Below are positions 6,866 to 13,963 of a DNA stretch of 16,248 bases, piece by piece. Position 1 is the first letter of the stretch, and the number at the start of each line of letters is the position of its first letter. The position numbers were made by a program, and so were the translations under genes. Source of the DNA: Pseudomonadota bacterium (GTDB lineage: Bacteria > Pseudomonadota > Gammaproteobacteria > Burkholderiales > Ferrovaceae); assembly GCA_021811005.1 (NCBI GenBank), contig JAJZPY010000045.1:1-16248 (forward strand), in the 5' to 3' direction. The notes beneath the pieces were generated by a model. The model ran no database searches. It worked only from the letters and a program-made list of their open reading frames with translations, and was not told the origin of the DNA.

Positions 6866-8281
6866 TCACAGCGGCCAGCGCACGCTGAACGTGGCCCCCT
6901 TCCCGGGGCGGCTGCGGCATTCGATGCGCCCCTTGAGGGTTTCGGTGACGAGGTCGTACACCACGTGCAGGCCCAGCCCGCTGCCGCCGGCACCGCGCCG
7001 CGTGGTGAAGAACGGCTCGAAAATCCGGCTCAGCACGGCCTCGTTCATGCCCTGCCCGTCGTCTTCCACTTCCAGGCGGAATTCGCCCTCCGTCACCTGC
7101 GCCGCGATGCGGATGGTGCCGCCCGGACGCCCCTCGAAGCCGTGCACCAGGGCATTCATCACCAGGTTGGTGACGATCTGGGACAACAGTCCGGGGTAGC
7201 TGTCGATGGCAAGCTCCGGCTCGCAGGCCACGGTGCAGGTGGCGCTGGCCTTACGCAGGGCCGGCGTCAGGCTGGTCACGATGTCCTGCAGGTAATCGTA
7301 CACGTTGAACAGGCGCCGCTGGCTTTCGTTGGAGCGATCCACCGCCACCTGCTTGAAGCTGCGGATCATGCCGGCCGCGCGCGCCAGGTTTTGCAGGATC
7401 ATGCGGCTGGACTGCTCCGACACCGACAGGTAATGCTCGAGGTCGGTTTTTTTCATGTCGCCCTGGCGATAGCGTTCCGCCTGGGCGCGCGTTTCGTCTT
7501 CCAGCACCGAAGCCGCGGTCACGGCCACGCCCAGCGGCGTGTTGACTTCGTGGGCGATGCCGGCCATGAGGCCGCCCAGGGCCGCAAGCTTTTCCGATTC
7601 CACCAGCTGCCGCTGCGCCTGGCGCAGCTGGCCCAGGCTTTCATCCAGCGTGACGGCCAGATGGCCTTTTTCCAGCCCCAGGCGGATCACCGCATGGAAG
7701 TAGCGGTGCAGGTAGCGCGCGCTGGCGAGCATGGCGCCGAAGTAGATCAGGCACATGACGCCGAACACCCGGTGCACGGGAGAATTGTCCTGCAGAAAAA
7801 TGAGCAGGGTGATGGGCAGGCACAAGAGCGCGGCATACAGGGTGAAAGCCAGGGGCATGGGGGCGAGAATCGGCACCGCGCCCGCCACCATGCCGGCCAG
7901 CACCAGGGCGGTGACCAGCACCGGCAGCTCGGGTGCATGCCACAGCAGGACGGTGCTGCCGATGCCCCACACGGCCCCGCTCACCACGGCGCCGACCAGG
8001 TAGTAGGTGCGCCAGCGCGAGGCCTCGGTGGGGCCGGGGGAACGCGCAAAAAAGCGCTGCCCGATCAGGTAGCGCCCCACGGAAGTGACGGACACCAGCG
8101 CGCACCATCCCCACACGGTGCGGGCCGGCAGCCCCAGCACCACGTCCAGGTAAGCCGTCAGGATGGCATTGACGAGATTGACCGTCTGCGCCATGGCCAC
8201 GCTGCGGTAGAGCAGCAAGGTCTCATGGGCGCGGATTTCGGTCTTGATGTCGTGCGCCGCGCTGTCGTTTTCCGGTGACAT
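6866..8281 (-). CDS. Membrane sensor histidine kinase
   Basis: A 471-residue kinase. Residues about 30-195 hold around six hydrophobic segments with short loops and no sizeable periplasmic domain, so it may sense an intramembrane or cytoplasmic signal. A coiled stretch (about 205-230) leads to the phosphoacceptor H244 in GLMAGIAHEVNTPLGVA. The ATPase domain has the N box (TNLVMNALVHGF, 371-382), the G1 box (VEDDGQGM), the F box (FEPFFTTRRG) and the G2 box (GGSGLGLHVV). The asparagine after the phosphoacceptor and the NTPL phrase place it in the HisKA group used by many complex sensors. It starts 12 bases after the ribosome-factor/CSD gene and ends 67 bases before the PilZ response regulator, so the three form one operon. 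The signal is unknown. Confidence 0.93.
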   Translation of the reverse strand: MSPENDSAAHDIKTEIRAHETLLLYRSVAMAQTVNLVNAILTAYLDVVLGLPARTVWGWCALVSVTSVGRYLIGQRFFARSPGPTEASRWRTYYLVGAVVSGAVWGIGSTVLLWHAPELPVLVTALVLAGMVAGAVPILAPMPLAFTLYAALLCLPITLLIFLQDNSPVHRVFGVMCLIYFGAMLASARYLHRYFHAVIRLGLEKGHLAVTLDESLGQLRQAQRQLVESEKLAALGGLMAGIAHEVNTPLGVAVTAASVLEDETRAQAERYRQGDMKKTDLEHYLSVSEQSSRMILQNLARAAGMIRSFKQVAVDRSNESQRRLFNVYDYLQDIVTSLTPALRKASATCTVACEPELAIDSYPGLLSQIVTNLVMNALVHGFEGRPGGTIRIAAQVTEGEFRLEVEDDGQGMNEAVLSRIFEPFFTTRRGAGGSGLGLHVVYDLVTETLKGRIECRSRPGKGATFSVRWPL

Positions 8282-8293
8282 CGCGGCATCATA

Positions 8294-8836
8294 TCAGGCT
8301 GCGTGCCGGCCGGCGTGCACGCGGTTGGCCTGCAGGCCTTCGCCCCCCGTCTCCTCCAGGAAATGCACCACGTCGCCCACCTGCAGTTGGTCGAAGGTGG
8401 GGCGCACGCAGTTGTAGCGGTGGAAATACAGTTCGCTGCCGTCGTCCTTTTCGATGAAGCCGTAGCCTTGCTCCGGAAAAAGCCGCGCCACCTTGCCCCG
8501 CCCCTCCGGCTCGTGGGTTTTGACGTCGCCCCGGATGCGGCGGCTGTATTGTTCGAGCTGGCGCCGGGCGGCATCGAAGGCGTCGCGGATGGCCACATAG
8601 ACGTCTTCCGCCTTGTCGCGATTGACCACGATTTCCGAGCCGGGCACGGTCAGGTCCACGCGCACGTTGAACAGCTTGCCCTGGTGCTTGTGTTTCTGGA
8701 TGGTGCCGACGGTCACGCGGCACGCCATGATGTGGGCAGAAAACTTTTCCAGGGATTCGGCCTTTTCCCGCAGCGCGGCTTCGACGGCTTCGGTACGGGG
8801 GATATCGCGAAAGGCAATTTGCACCGGGAGCTTCAT
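8294..8836 (-). CDS. HPF/RaiA-type ribosome-associated protein fused to a cold-shock domain
   Basis: A 180-residue two-domain protein. Residues 1 to about 105 match the S30AE fold of hibernation-promoting factor/RaiA (MKLPVQIAFRDIP..., then AEDVYVAIRDAFDAARRQLEQ), which binds the 30S decoding centre and stops translation in stationary phase. Residues about 112-175 form a cold-shock domain with an RNP1-like GYGFIEKDDG and an RNP2-like ELYFHRY, which bind single-stranded RNA. It replaces the dimerisation domain found at the C-terminus of long HPF, so it probably does not build 100S dimers the usual way. ATG 8836 has GGAGGT four bases upstream and starts the family's normal N-terminus. An in-frame ATG at 8902 would add 22 residues. 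It heads the operon with the kinase and PilZ regulator. Confidence 0.9.
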   Translation of the reverse strand: MKLPVQIAFRDIPRTEAVEAALREKAESLEKFSAHIMACRVTVGTIQKHKHQGKLFNVRVDLTVPGSEIVVNRDKAEDVYVAIRDAFDAARRQLEQYSRRIRGDVKTHEPEGRGKVARLFPEQGYGFIEKDDGSELYFHRYNCVRPTFDQLQVGDVVHFLEETGGEGLQANRVHAGRHAA

Positions 8837-9008
8837 ATCAACCTCCAAAACGTAGGGTTGCCGGAAGGATTCTTCAAACGGACCTTCCTTCGATTCCAGC
8901 ATACACCTCCCCGCCGCCTGCCGCCCCCGCCAGGGCCTTATAGGGGTTTCTCCTTATTTCCAGAGGCCGCCCCTTCCGGTAAGTTCCCAACGAACGGGGC
9001 AGCGGCAC

Positions 9009-9014
9009 AAGGAG
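9009..9014 (+). promoter_or_regulatory. Shine-Dalgarno site supporting the GTG start of the DUF72 gene
   Basis: AAGGAG six bases before the GTG at 9021. The next in-frame ATG (9036) would be 21 bases away, so the GTG is the better start. Confidence 0.6.
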
Positions 9015-9020
9015 CGCATC

Positions 9021-9854
9021 GTGATCAAGGCGAACATGCACATCGGCACCTCGGGATGGTCCTACGACCACTGGAGCAGGCTCTTCTACCCTGCGGGCCT
9101 GGCGCCCCGGGACCGGCTGGCCTGGTACGCGCGTCATTTCCGCAGCGTGGAAATCGACAGCACGTTCTACCACCTGCCTTCCGAACAAACGCTGCAGTCC
9201 TGGGCCGACAGCGTTCCGGCGGACTTCCGCTTTGCGGTGAAGGCCAGCCGCCACATCACCCACCTGAAAAAACTCTCCGACCCCGGCCCGGCGCTGTCCC
9301 AGCTCATGGGGCGCCTGGAACAGCTGGGGGACAAGCTGGGGCCGGTGCTGTTCCAGTTGCCGCCACACTGGGCCCCCAACCTGGAGCGGCTCGCGGCCTT
9401 CCTCAAGGCCCTGCCCCAGGATTTCCGCTACGCCATGGAATTTCGCGACCCCCGCTGGTTTGACCCGCGCGTGTACGAGCTGCTGGCAAAACAGGCCGTG
9501 GCCCTGTGCATTGCCGACCTGAACGGACAGGTTTCCCCGCTGCAGGTGACCACCAACCTGGTGTACGTGCGCCTGCACGGGCCCGACGGCCCCTACCGGG
9601 GGGAATACAGCGGCCATGCCCTGCAGGGCTGGAGCGACATGCTCAAACGCTGGCGGCGCGAAGCGCGCAAGGTGTACTGCTATTTCGACAACGACGAATC
9701 GGCCCATGCCGTGCAGGACGCGCTGCGCCTGCAGGAAATGGTCAGCCGCCGCGAGCAGGCGTGGCGCGAGCCGGGGAAACTGCTGCGCCTGCAGCGCTTT
9801 TCCTGGATTCCCGCTGTCGCAGGTAGTCCAGCACCGCCGGCGCAGCTCCGCTGA
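9021..9854 (+). CDS. DUF72 family protein (YecE-like)
   Basis: A 277-residue protein of the DUF72 family, a TIM-barrel-like fold of unknown biochemical function. Characteristic phrases are HIGTSGWSYDHW (residues 7-18), VEIDSTFYHLPSEQTLQSWA, FRFAVKASRHITHLKKL, LGPVLFQLPPHW, RYAMEFRDPRWF and the late YVRLHGPDGPYRGEYSG with KVYCYFDNDESAHAVQDALRL. The core ends near residue 242, the usual length of the family; about 35 further residues (from SRREQAWREPG) form an extension. That extension is encoded in DNA that is also the antisense of the 3' end of selU, a 113-base convergent overlap. The GTG start is supported by AAGGAG at 9009. Nothing in the neighbours indicates its task, so no function is assigned. 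Confidence 0.92.
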   Translation: MIKANMHIGTSGWSYDHWSRLFYPAGLAPRDRLAWYARHFRSVEIDSTFYHLPSEQTLQSWADSVPADFRFAVKASRHITHLKKLSDPGPALSQLMGRLEQLGDKLGPVLFQLPPHWAPNLERLAAFLKALPQDFRYAMEFRDPRWFDPRVYELLAKQAVALCIADLNGQVSPLQVTTNLVYVRLHGPDGPYRGEYSGHALQGWSDMLKRWRREARKVYCYFDNDESAHAVQDALRLQEMVSRREQAWREPGKLLRLQRFSWIPAVAGSPAPPAQLR

Positions 9855-10896
9855 ATTCGACGCGCGCTTCCTTGCGCTCGCGCTGGAAAGCGTACATGGG
9901 GTCGTAATACTCCCGCAGCAGGGTGGCAATCCAGACACGATGCAGGTCCACGCCCTGCCCGGAGTGCTGGGCCTGGAGCGCTTCGTCCATGAGGTGCGAG
10001 AGGGATTGCAGGCGCACACCGCCCAGGCGCCGGGCAATGCCGGCCAGGCTCTGGCGCAGGCGCTCGGCAAACAGCCGCCGACCTTCCTCCTCGCCATGCA
10101 ACGCGGTGAACTCCGCGCACAGGCCCACCACGTAATCGCGCAGGATGCGCTCCACGCGCGCTTCGAAACCGTCTTCCAGCCACACGATGGGCGCCTGCTG
10201 CATGCGCTGGTAAAGGGCGAACGGCACGGAGCAGCTGCCCACGATGGGACTTTCGTCTTCCGTCACGAAACGCGTGGTTCCGGCCGCGCGCTGGCGCAGC
10301 AGGTCGATGGCCAGCGCGTTTTCGAAATCGATCTGGGAAGGCTGGGGCGTGGCGTGCCGCCCGAAACTGGAGCCGCGGTGGTTGGCGTGCCGTTCCAGGT
10401 CGAGCGCGCCGTCCACCTGCAGCAGCACGTCGGTCTTGCCGGTGCCGGTGAGCCCGCCCACCAGGACCCAGTCGCATTCCGTCAGCGCCGCCTCGATCGT
10501 TTCCAGCAGGAAGGTGCGCAGCGCCTTGTAGCCGCCCGTCACGCGCGGATAGGCGATGCCGGCCTCCCTCAGCCACTGCTGGGCGATCTGGGAACGCAGG
10601 CCGCCGCGAAAACAGTACAGGTAGCCTTGCGGATGGGCCTGGGCGAACTCGGCCCAGGCGGCGATGCGCGCCTCGCGCAGCGCGCCCGACACCAGCCGGT
10701 GTCCCAGCTCCACGGCGGCCTGGGCCCCCTGCTGGGTGTAGCAGGTGCCCACCTTCTGGCGCTCGACATCGTTCATGAGCGGCCGGTTGACCGCGCCAGG
10801 AAACGCCCCCTTGCGAAATTCCAGCGGCGCGCGCACGTCCAGCAGCGGCACGCCCTGCAGGAACAGGGCGCGGTAGTCGGCGCTGTCCGGACGCAT
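9742..10896 (-). CDS. selU: tRNA 2-selenouridine synthase SelU (MnmH/YbbB)
   Basis: A 384-residue enzyme that replaces the sulfur of 2-thiouridine at tRNA wobble position 34 with selenium, using selenophosphate and a geranylated intermediate. Residues 1 to about 125 form a rhodanese domain with catalytic C95 in YCFRGGLRSQ (equivalent to C97 of the E. coli protein). A P-loop domain follows with GGLTGTGKT at 147-155. Other family phrases include GSSFGRHATPQPSQIDFEN and TEDESPIVGSCSVP. The conserved part ends near residue 362; the remaining Ala/Pro/Arg-rich tail lies wholly within the overlap with the DUF72 gene. Its ATG shares one base with the selD stop codon (TGATG), so the two are translationally coupled. 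The selenium donor is thus made by the adjacent gene. Confidence 0.95.
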   Translation of the reverse strand: MRPDSADYRALFLQGVPLLDVRAPLEFRKGAFPGAVNRPLMNDVERQKVGTCYTQQGAQAAVELGHRLVSGALREARIAAWAEFAQAHPQGYLYCFRGGLRSQIAQQWLREAGIAYPRVTGGYKALRTFLLETIEAALTECDWVLVGGLTGTGKTDVLLQVDGALDLERHANHRGSSFGRHATPQPSQIDFENALAIDLLRQRAAGTTRFVTEDESPIVGSCSVPFALYQRMQQAPIVWLEDGFEARVERILRDYVVGLCAEFTALHGEEEGRRLFAERLRQSLAGIARRLGGVRLQSLSHLMDEALQAQHSGQGVDLHRVWIATLLREYYDPMYAFQRERKEARVEFSGAAPAVLDYLRQRESRKSAAGAAVSPARATPARGG

Positions 10897-11930
10897 CAGG
10901 CCACCTCGACAGCCAGCGCGCGCGGCGCCTCCAGGACGCCGATGGCGTGCACGGCCACGCCCGCGGCCTGGGCGGTCGACCGGAATGCGGCCTCGCCGGC
11001 AGGATCCACGGCCACCAGCAGGCCGCCGCTGGTCTGGGGATCGCACAGCACGTTACGCCGAAAATCGTCGAGGGGGGCGATGCGCGCGCCGTAACTTTCA
11101 AAATTGCGCTGCGTCCCGCCCGGAGCGCAGCCCTGCGCCAGATACTGTGCCAGGCGCGGCAGCTGCGGCACGGCGTCGAAGGACAGGCGTGCCGTGAGTC
11201 CGCTGCCTTCCGCCATTTCCACCAGGTGGCCCAGCAGGCCGAAGCCCGTCACGTCGGTCATGGCGCGCACCGCCTCCAGCTTGCCGAAAGCGCTGCCGGC
11301 GCGGTTGAGGGTGCACATCCAGTCGCGCGCCACGCCCACGTCCGCAGGCTGCAGCAGCCCTTTCTTTTCCGCGGTGGTGAGAATGCCGATGCCGAGCGGC
11401 TTGGTGAGGTAGAGCACGCAGCCGGCGCTGGCCGTGTCGTTGCGCTTGAGGTGGCGTGCATCCACCACCCCGGTCACCGCGAGTCCGAAAATGGGTTCGG
11501 GCGTGTCGATGGAATGTCCGCCGGCCAGCGGGATGCCCGCCTCGGCGCAGGCGGCCTGGCCGCCGCGCACCACCTCGCCTGCCACTTCCGGCGGCAGCAG
11601 CTGCACCGGCCAGCCCAGGATGGCCACCGCCAGCAGCGGGTCGGCGCCCATGGCGTAGATGTCGCTGATGGCGTTGGTGGCCGCGATGCGCCCGAAATCG
11701 AAGGGGTCGTCCACGATGGGCATGAAGAAATCGGTGGTGGACACCACGCCGCGCGTGCCATCCAGGGCGAACACGGCCGCGTCGTCGCGGGAAGCGTTGC
11801 CCACCCACAGCCGGGGATCGGGTGGCGCGGCACCGCTGGCGGACAGGATGCGGTCGAGCATCCGGGGCGAAATCTTGCAGCCGCAGCCGGCCCCGTGGCT
11901 GTACTGCGTCAGGCGAATGGGATCTTTCAT
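10896..11930 (-). CDS. selD: Selenophosphate synthetase (selenide, water dikinase) SelD
   Basis: A 344-residue cytoplasmic enzyme that makes selenophosphate from selenide and ATP, releasing AMP and phosphate. The N-terminus reads LTQYSHGAGCGCKISP: C16 corresponds to catalytic C17 and K19 to essential K20 of the E. coli enzyme, so this is the cysteine rather than the selenocysteine form. Metal and ATP-binding parts are visible at DDAAVF and VSTTDFFMPIVDDPFDFGRIAA, and downstream at DVTGFGLLGHLVEMAEGSG and CDPQTSGGLLVAV. It runs directly into selU with a TGATG overlap. No selA or selB lies in the window, so a selenouridine role is what the context shows. The ATG at 11930 matches the family; an in-frame GTG lies immediately before it. 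A good promoter is placed 10-38 bases upstream. Confidence 0.96.
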   Translation of the reverse strand: MKDPIRLTQYSHGAGCGCKISPRMLDRILSASGAAPPDPRLWVGNASRDDAAVFALDGTRGVVSTTDFFMPIVDDPFDFGRIAATNAISDIYAMGADPLLAVAILGWPVQLLPPEVAGEVVRGGQAACAEAGIPLAGGHSIDTPEPIFGLAVTGVVDARHLKRNDTASAGCVLYLTKPLGIGILTTAEKKGLLQPADVGVARDWMCTLNRAGSAFGKLEAVRAMTDVTGFGLLGHLVEMAEGSGLTARLSFDAVPQLPRLAQYLAQGCAPGGTQRNFESYGARIAPLDDFRRNVLCDPQTSGGLLVAVDPAGEAAFRSTAQAAGVAVHAIGVLEAPRALAVEVA

Positions 11931-11939
11931 CACGGCTGA

Positions 11940-11968
11940 CTTGTACCGCAACGCCTGTCCGCTGGCAA
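11940..11968 (-). promoter_or_regulatory. selD: Predicted sigma-70-type promoter of selD-selU
   Basis: On the minus strand, TTGCCA (11968-11963) and TACAAG (11945-11940) are separated by exactly 17 bases, matching 5/6 and 4/6 of the -35 and -10 consensus. It fits between the terminator at 11970-11996 and the selD ATG at 11930. The expected start of transcription, about 11933, leaves almost no leader and no ribosome site. Predicted only. Confidence 0.45.
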
Positions 11969-11969
11969 C

Positions 11970-11996
11970 AAAAAAAGGGCCGCCCGAAGGCGGCCT
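11970..11996 (-). terminator. Rho-independent terminator of the outer-membrane protein gene
   Basis: On the minus strand, GGCCGCC, loop TTCG, GGCGGCC, then C and seven T's. This is a GC-rich 7-bp stem with a stable UUCG tetraloop and a proper U-tract, 42 bases after the stop of the beta-barrel gene. It also separates that gene from selD on the same strand. Confidence 0.92.
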
Positions 11997-12037
11997 AACG
12001 AGGATCAACAAGGGAGAACTGCGGGTTGAACTGCGGG

Positions 12038-12568
12038 TCAGAAGTGATAGGCGGCGCCCAGGGTCCATGCCGTGTTGTGGTTGTAGAACGGCGTGGAATC
12101 GCCCAGGTCGTAGTACTGGGCGCCCAGGCGCCCTTCGATTTGCGGCGTGAAGTGGTAGCGCACGCCCACGCCGTAAGTGCCGCCGGTCTGGGACGAACCG
12201 CCGCCGGCCGCCGTGAGCCAGGTGTGGGCCACGCCCGCCTTGGCGTACAGGCCCACCGTGTTGGCGGTATCCAGGTAGTAGGTGCCGATGAGGGACACGT
12301 CGCCTTCACGGGCGTGACCGTCTCCCATCAGTCCGGAGAAATTGCCCAGCGTGTTGTAGGAGCCTTCCACGCCCAGGCGCATGGCACGGACTTTCCACAG
12401 ATCCTGGCCGACGAAAAGGCCCAGCAGGTCGCCCGTGTCGGAAGAAAAGCCGTTGCCGTTCATGTGGGCCTGCCCGACGTTGATACCCAGGTAGGTTCCG
12501 GTGTCGGCGTGTGCTGCCACACCGCCAAGGGCCAGGGCGCCGGCCAATGCGATCGCATGTTTTTTCAT
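12038..12568 (-). CDS. Small outer-membrane beta-barrel protein
   Basis: A 176-residue protein with a signal peptide (residues 1-21, MKKHAIALAG... ending AHA) and a mature part made of alternating hydrophobic and polar residues in short strands, such as TYLGINVGQ, RLGVEGSY, VSLIGTYYL, VGLYAKAGVAHTW, TYGVGVRYHF and EGRLGAQYYDL. It ends in phenylalanine (AAYHF), the usual outer-membrane insertion signal. The size fits an eight-stranded barrel of the OmpA-transmembrane, OmpW or opacity-protein type; the repeated YAKAGVA and GVGVRYHF patterns favour that group, but no specific family can be named. Function (porin, adhesin or structural) is unknown. ATG 12568 was chosen over 12592 because it starts the signal peptide and has AAAGGA nearby. 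It is monocistronic, ending in a strong terminator. Confidence 0.87.
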   Translation of the reverse strand: MKKHAIALAGALALGGVAAHADTGTYLGINVGQAHMNGNGFSSDTGDLLGLFVGQDLWKVRAMRLGVEGSYNTLGNFSGLMGDGHAREGDVSLIGTYYLDTANTVGLYAKAGVAHTWLTAAGGGSSQTGGTYGVGVRYHFTPQIEGRLGAQYYDLGDSTPFYNHNTAWTLGAAYHF

Positions 12569-12608
12569 GATGTGTTTCCTTTCTTTGCTCAAAATGGATT
12601 CGCTGCAT

Positions 12609-12626
12609 GCGGGGTTGTGGCCCCGC
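12609..12626. repeat. Short GC hairpin upstream of the beta-barrel gene
   Basis: GCGGGG-TTGTGG-CCCCGC, a perfect 6-bp stem with a six-base loop, 41 bases or more before the beta-barrel ATG. If transcription starts near 12700 it lies in the 5' leader, where it could affect stability or translation of the mRNA. Role unproven. Confidence 0.35.
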
Positions 12627-12707
12627 TACTGCATGGAGCGCGGCGCGCGGGCAAAGTTTCCCGCAGGCCTGTAAAAGAGTGAAACCAACTGTTTCCCGGA
12701 ACGGCTG

Positions 12708-12716
12708 TTATATAAT
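12708..12716. promoter_or_regulatory. Predicted shared -10 region of divergent promoters
   Basis: TTATATAA (12708-12715) is self-complementary, and on the plus strand contains a perfect TATAAT (12711-12716). It could serve as -10 for the diguanylate cyclase gene on the plus strand and, as TTATATAA, for the beta-barrel gene on the minus strand. No strong -35 is seen; CTGTTT (12689-12694, 16-base spacing) is the best plus-strand candidate. A small inverted repeat GAAAC-caact-GTTTC (12681-12695) lies beside it and may be a protein-binding site. Confidence 0.45.
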
Positions 12717-12764
12717 TGGCGCCGTTGCCGAGGGGAAAGTCATCCATGATTTCGAAAGGCCGTC

Positions 12765-13955
12765 ATGAGCCTTGATATCCACACCATCCTGGTGATGCTG
12801 GCGCTGATGTCGTTCATATTGGCGGCCCTGCTGGGCCTGGCCAGCCTGCACGCCGGCAACATGAGCCGGGCGATTCGCCTGTGGGCTTTTGCCAGCCTGT
12901 TCTCCGCCTTTGGATTGTTTCCCGCCTATGTCTATCGCGCGCACGTACCGGGTTACGGCTGGGCCGTGGTGTTCGGCGCCGGCATGCTGCTCACGGCCAT
13001 GGGGCTGCAGTACCTGGGCATCCGTTCCTTTCTCGGCAAATCATCCCAAAGCGCCCTCGTCACCGGCTGGGTGATGCTGGGCATCCTGATGAATTTCTGG
13101 CTGTGCATCGTGGAGCCCAACATCTCCTTGCGCACGCTGCTGAATTCCCTCATCTACGCCGTCGGCAGCCTGGCCTGCGCGCGGGCCCTCCTGATTCCCG
13201 CGCCGTCGCCCCTGCGCACCGCCTACTGGTTCACCGGCGCCGCCTTCACCCTGCTGGGTGGCGTGCTGCTGCTGCGCGCCGGGATTATTCTGATATCTCC
13301 CAGCGGGCAGTACGGCCTGGTCGTCAGCTCCCCGCTCAACACCTGGTCGTTTTTCCTGGCGAGCCTGCAGCAGTTGTGCGTGACTTTCGGCTTCGTGCTC
13401 ATGGTGAATTACCGCCTGATCATGGACGTGCAGAAAATCGCCTCGCGCGACATGCTCACCGACGCCTTCACGCGCCGCCGCCTGGAAGAGGAAGCCCAGC
13501 GCCTGCTGGCCCGTTGCGTCCGCACCGGCGACGTCATGGCCGTCATGATGATCGACGTGGACCATTTCAAGTCCGTCAACGACCGTTATGGCCACCCCGT
13601 GGGCGACGAAGTGCTGCGCCGGCTGGCGGACATCGCCCAGCGCTCCATTCGCACCGACGATTATTTTGCGCGCTACGGGGGCGAGGAATTCTGCATCCTG
13701 CTGCTGTCCACCAACGAAAAGGAAGCGCTGGTGCTGGCTGAACGACTGCGGCTGGCCTATGCCGCGGCGCTCATCCACGTGTCCGGCTACCCCGTGAAAA
13801 GCACCATCAGCATCGGCGTTGCTGACACCCAGCACACCGGCCTGGACTGGCAGCAACTGGTGAGCGCGGCCGACCAGGCGCTGTACCGGGCCAAGCAGCT
13901 GGGACGCAACCGGGTGGTGCCGTTTGCCAGCCTGGAGCTCGCCCTCAGCGCCTGA
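12765..13955 (+). CDS. Membrane diguanylate cyclase (7-TM plus GGDEF)
   Basis: A 396-residue inner-membrane enzyme. Residues 1 to about 218 contain seven hydrophobic segments (near 6-28, 38-57, 65-88, 98-117, 125-145, 155-176, 192-216) with short loops, a sensor module I cannot name. The GGDEF domain occupies about 225-388, opening with SRDMLTDAFTRRRLEEE. The metal-binding aspartate is D264 in MIDVDHFKSVND and the active-site motif is GGEEF at 305-309, so the enzyme should make c-di-GMP from two GTP. R296-T-D-D299 five residues before GGEEF is an intact I-site, indicating product inhibition. No EAL domain is present. An AAGG ribosome site precedes ATG 12765. The hydrolase gene starts 8 bases after the stop, so the two are probably cotranscribed. 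Confidence 0.95.
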   Translation: MSLDIHTILVMLALMSFILAALLGLASLHAGNMSRAIRLWAFASLFSAFGLFPAYVYRAHVPGYGWAVVFGAGMLLTAMGLQYLGIRSFLGKSSQSALVTGWVMLGILMNFWLCIVEPNISLRTLLNSLIYAVGSLACARALLIPAPSPLRTAYWFTGAAFTLLGGVLLLRAGIILISPSGQYGLVVSSPLNTWSFFLASLQQLCVTFGFVLMVNYRLIMDVQKIASRDMLTDAFTRRRLEEEAQRLLARCVRTGDVMAVMMIDVDHFKSVNDRYGHPVGDEVLRRLADIAQRSIRTDDYFARYGGEEFCILLLSTNEKEALVLAERLRLAYAAALIHVSGYPVKSTISIGVADTQHTGLDWQQLVSAADQALYRAKQLGRNRVVPFASLELALSA

Positions 13956-13963
13956 GGCCGGGC

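Noticed and set aside
5713..8278. Two long plus-strand frames opposite the response regulator and kinase
   Set aside because: His/Gln/Arg-rich antisense shadows; the opposite strand carries complete catalytic motifs.
9616..11101. Long frames on both strands across selU
   Set aside because: Out-of-frame translations of the selU region; no recognisable domain, and the true frame has rhodanese and P-loop motifs.
10896..11930. Possible selenocysteine (in-frame TGA) in SelD
   Set aside because: The active-site codon encodes cysteine (GAGCGCK) and the frame is uninterrupted, so no recoding is needed.
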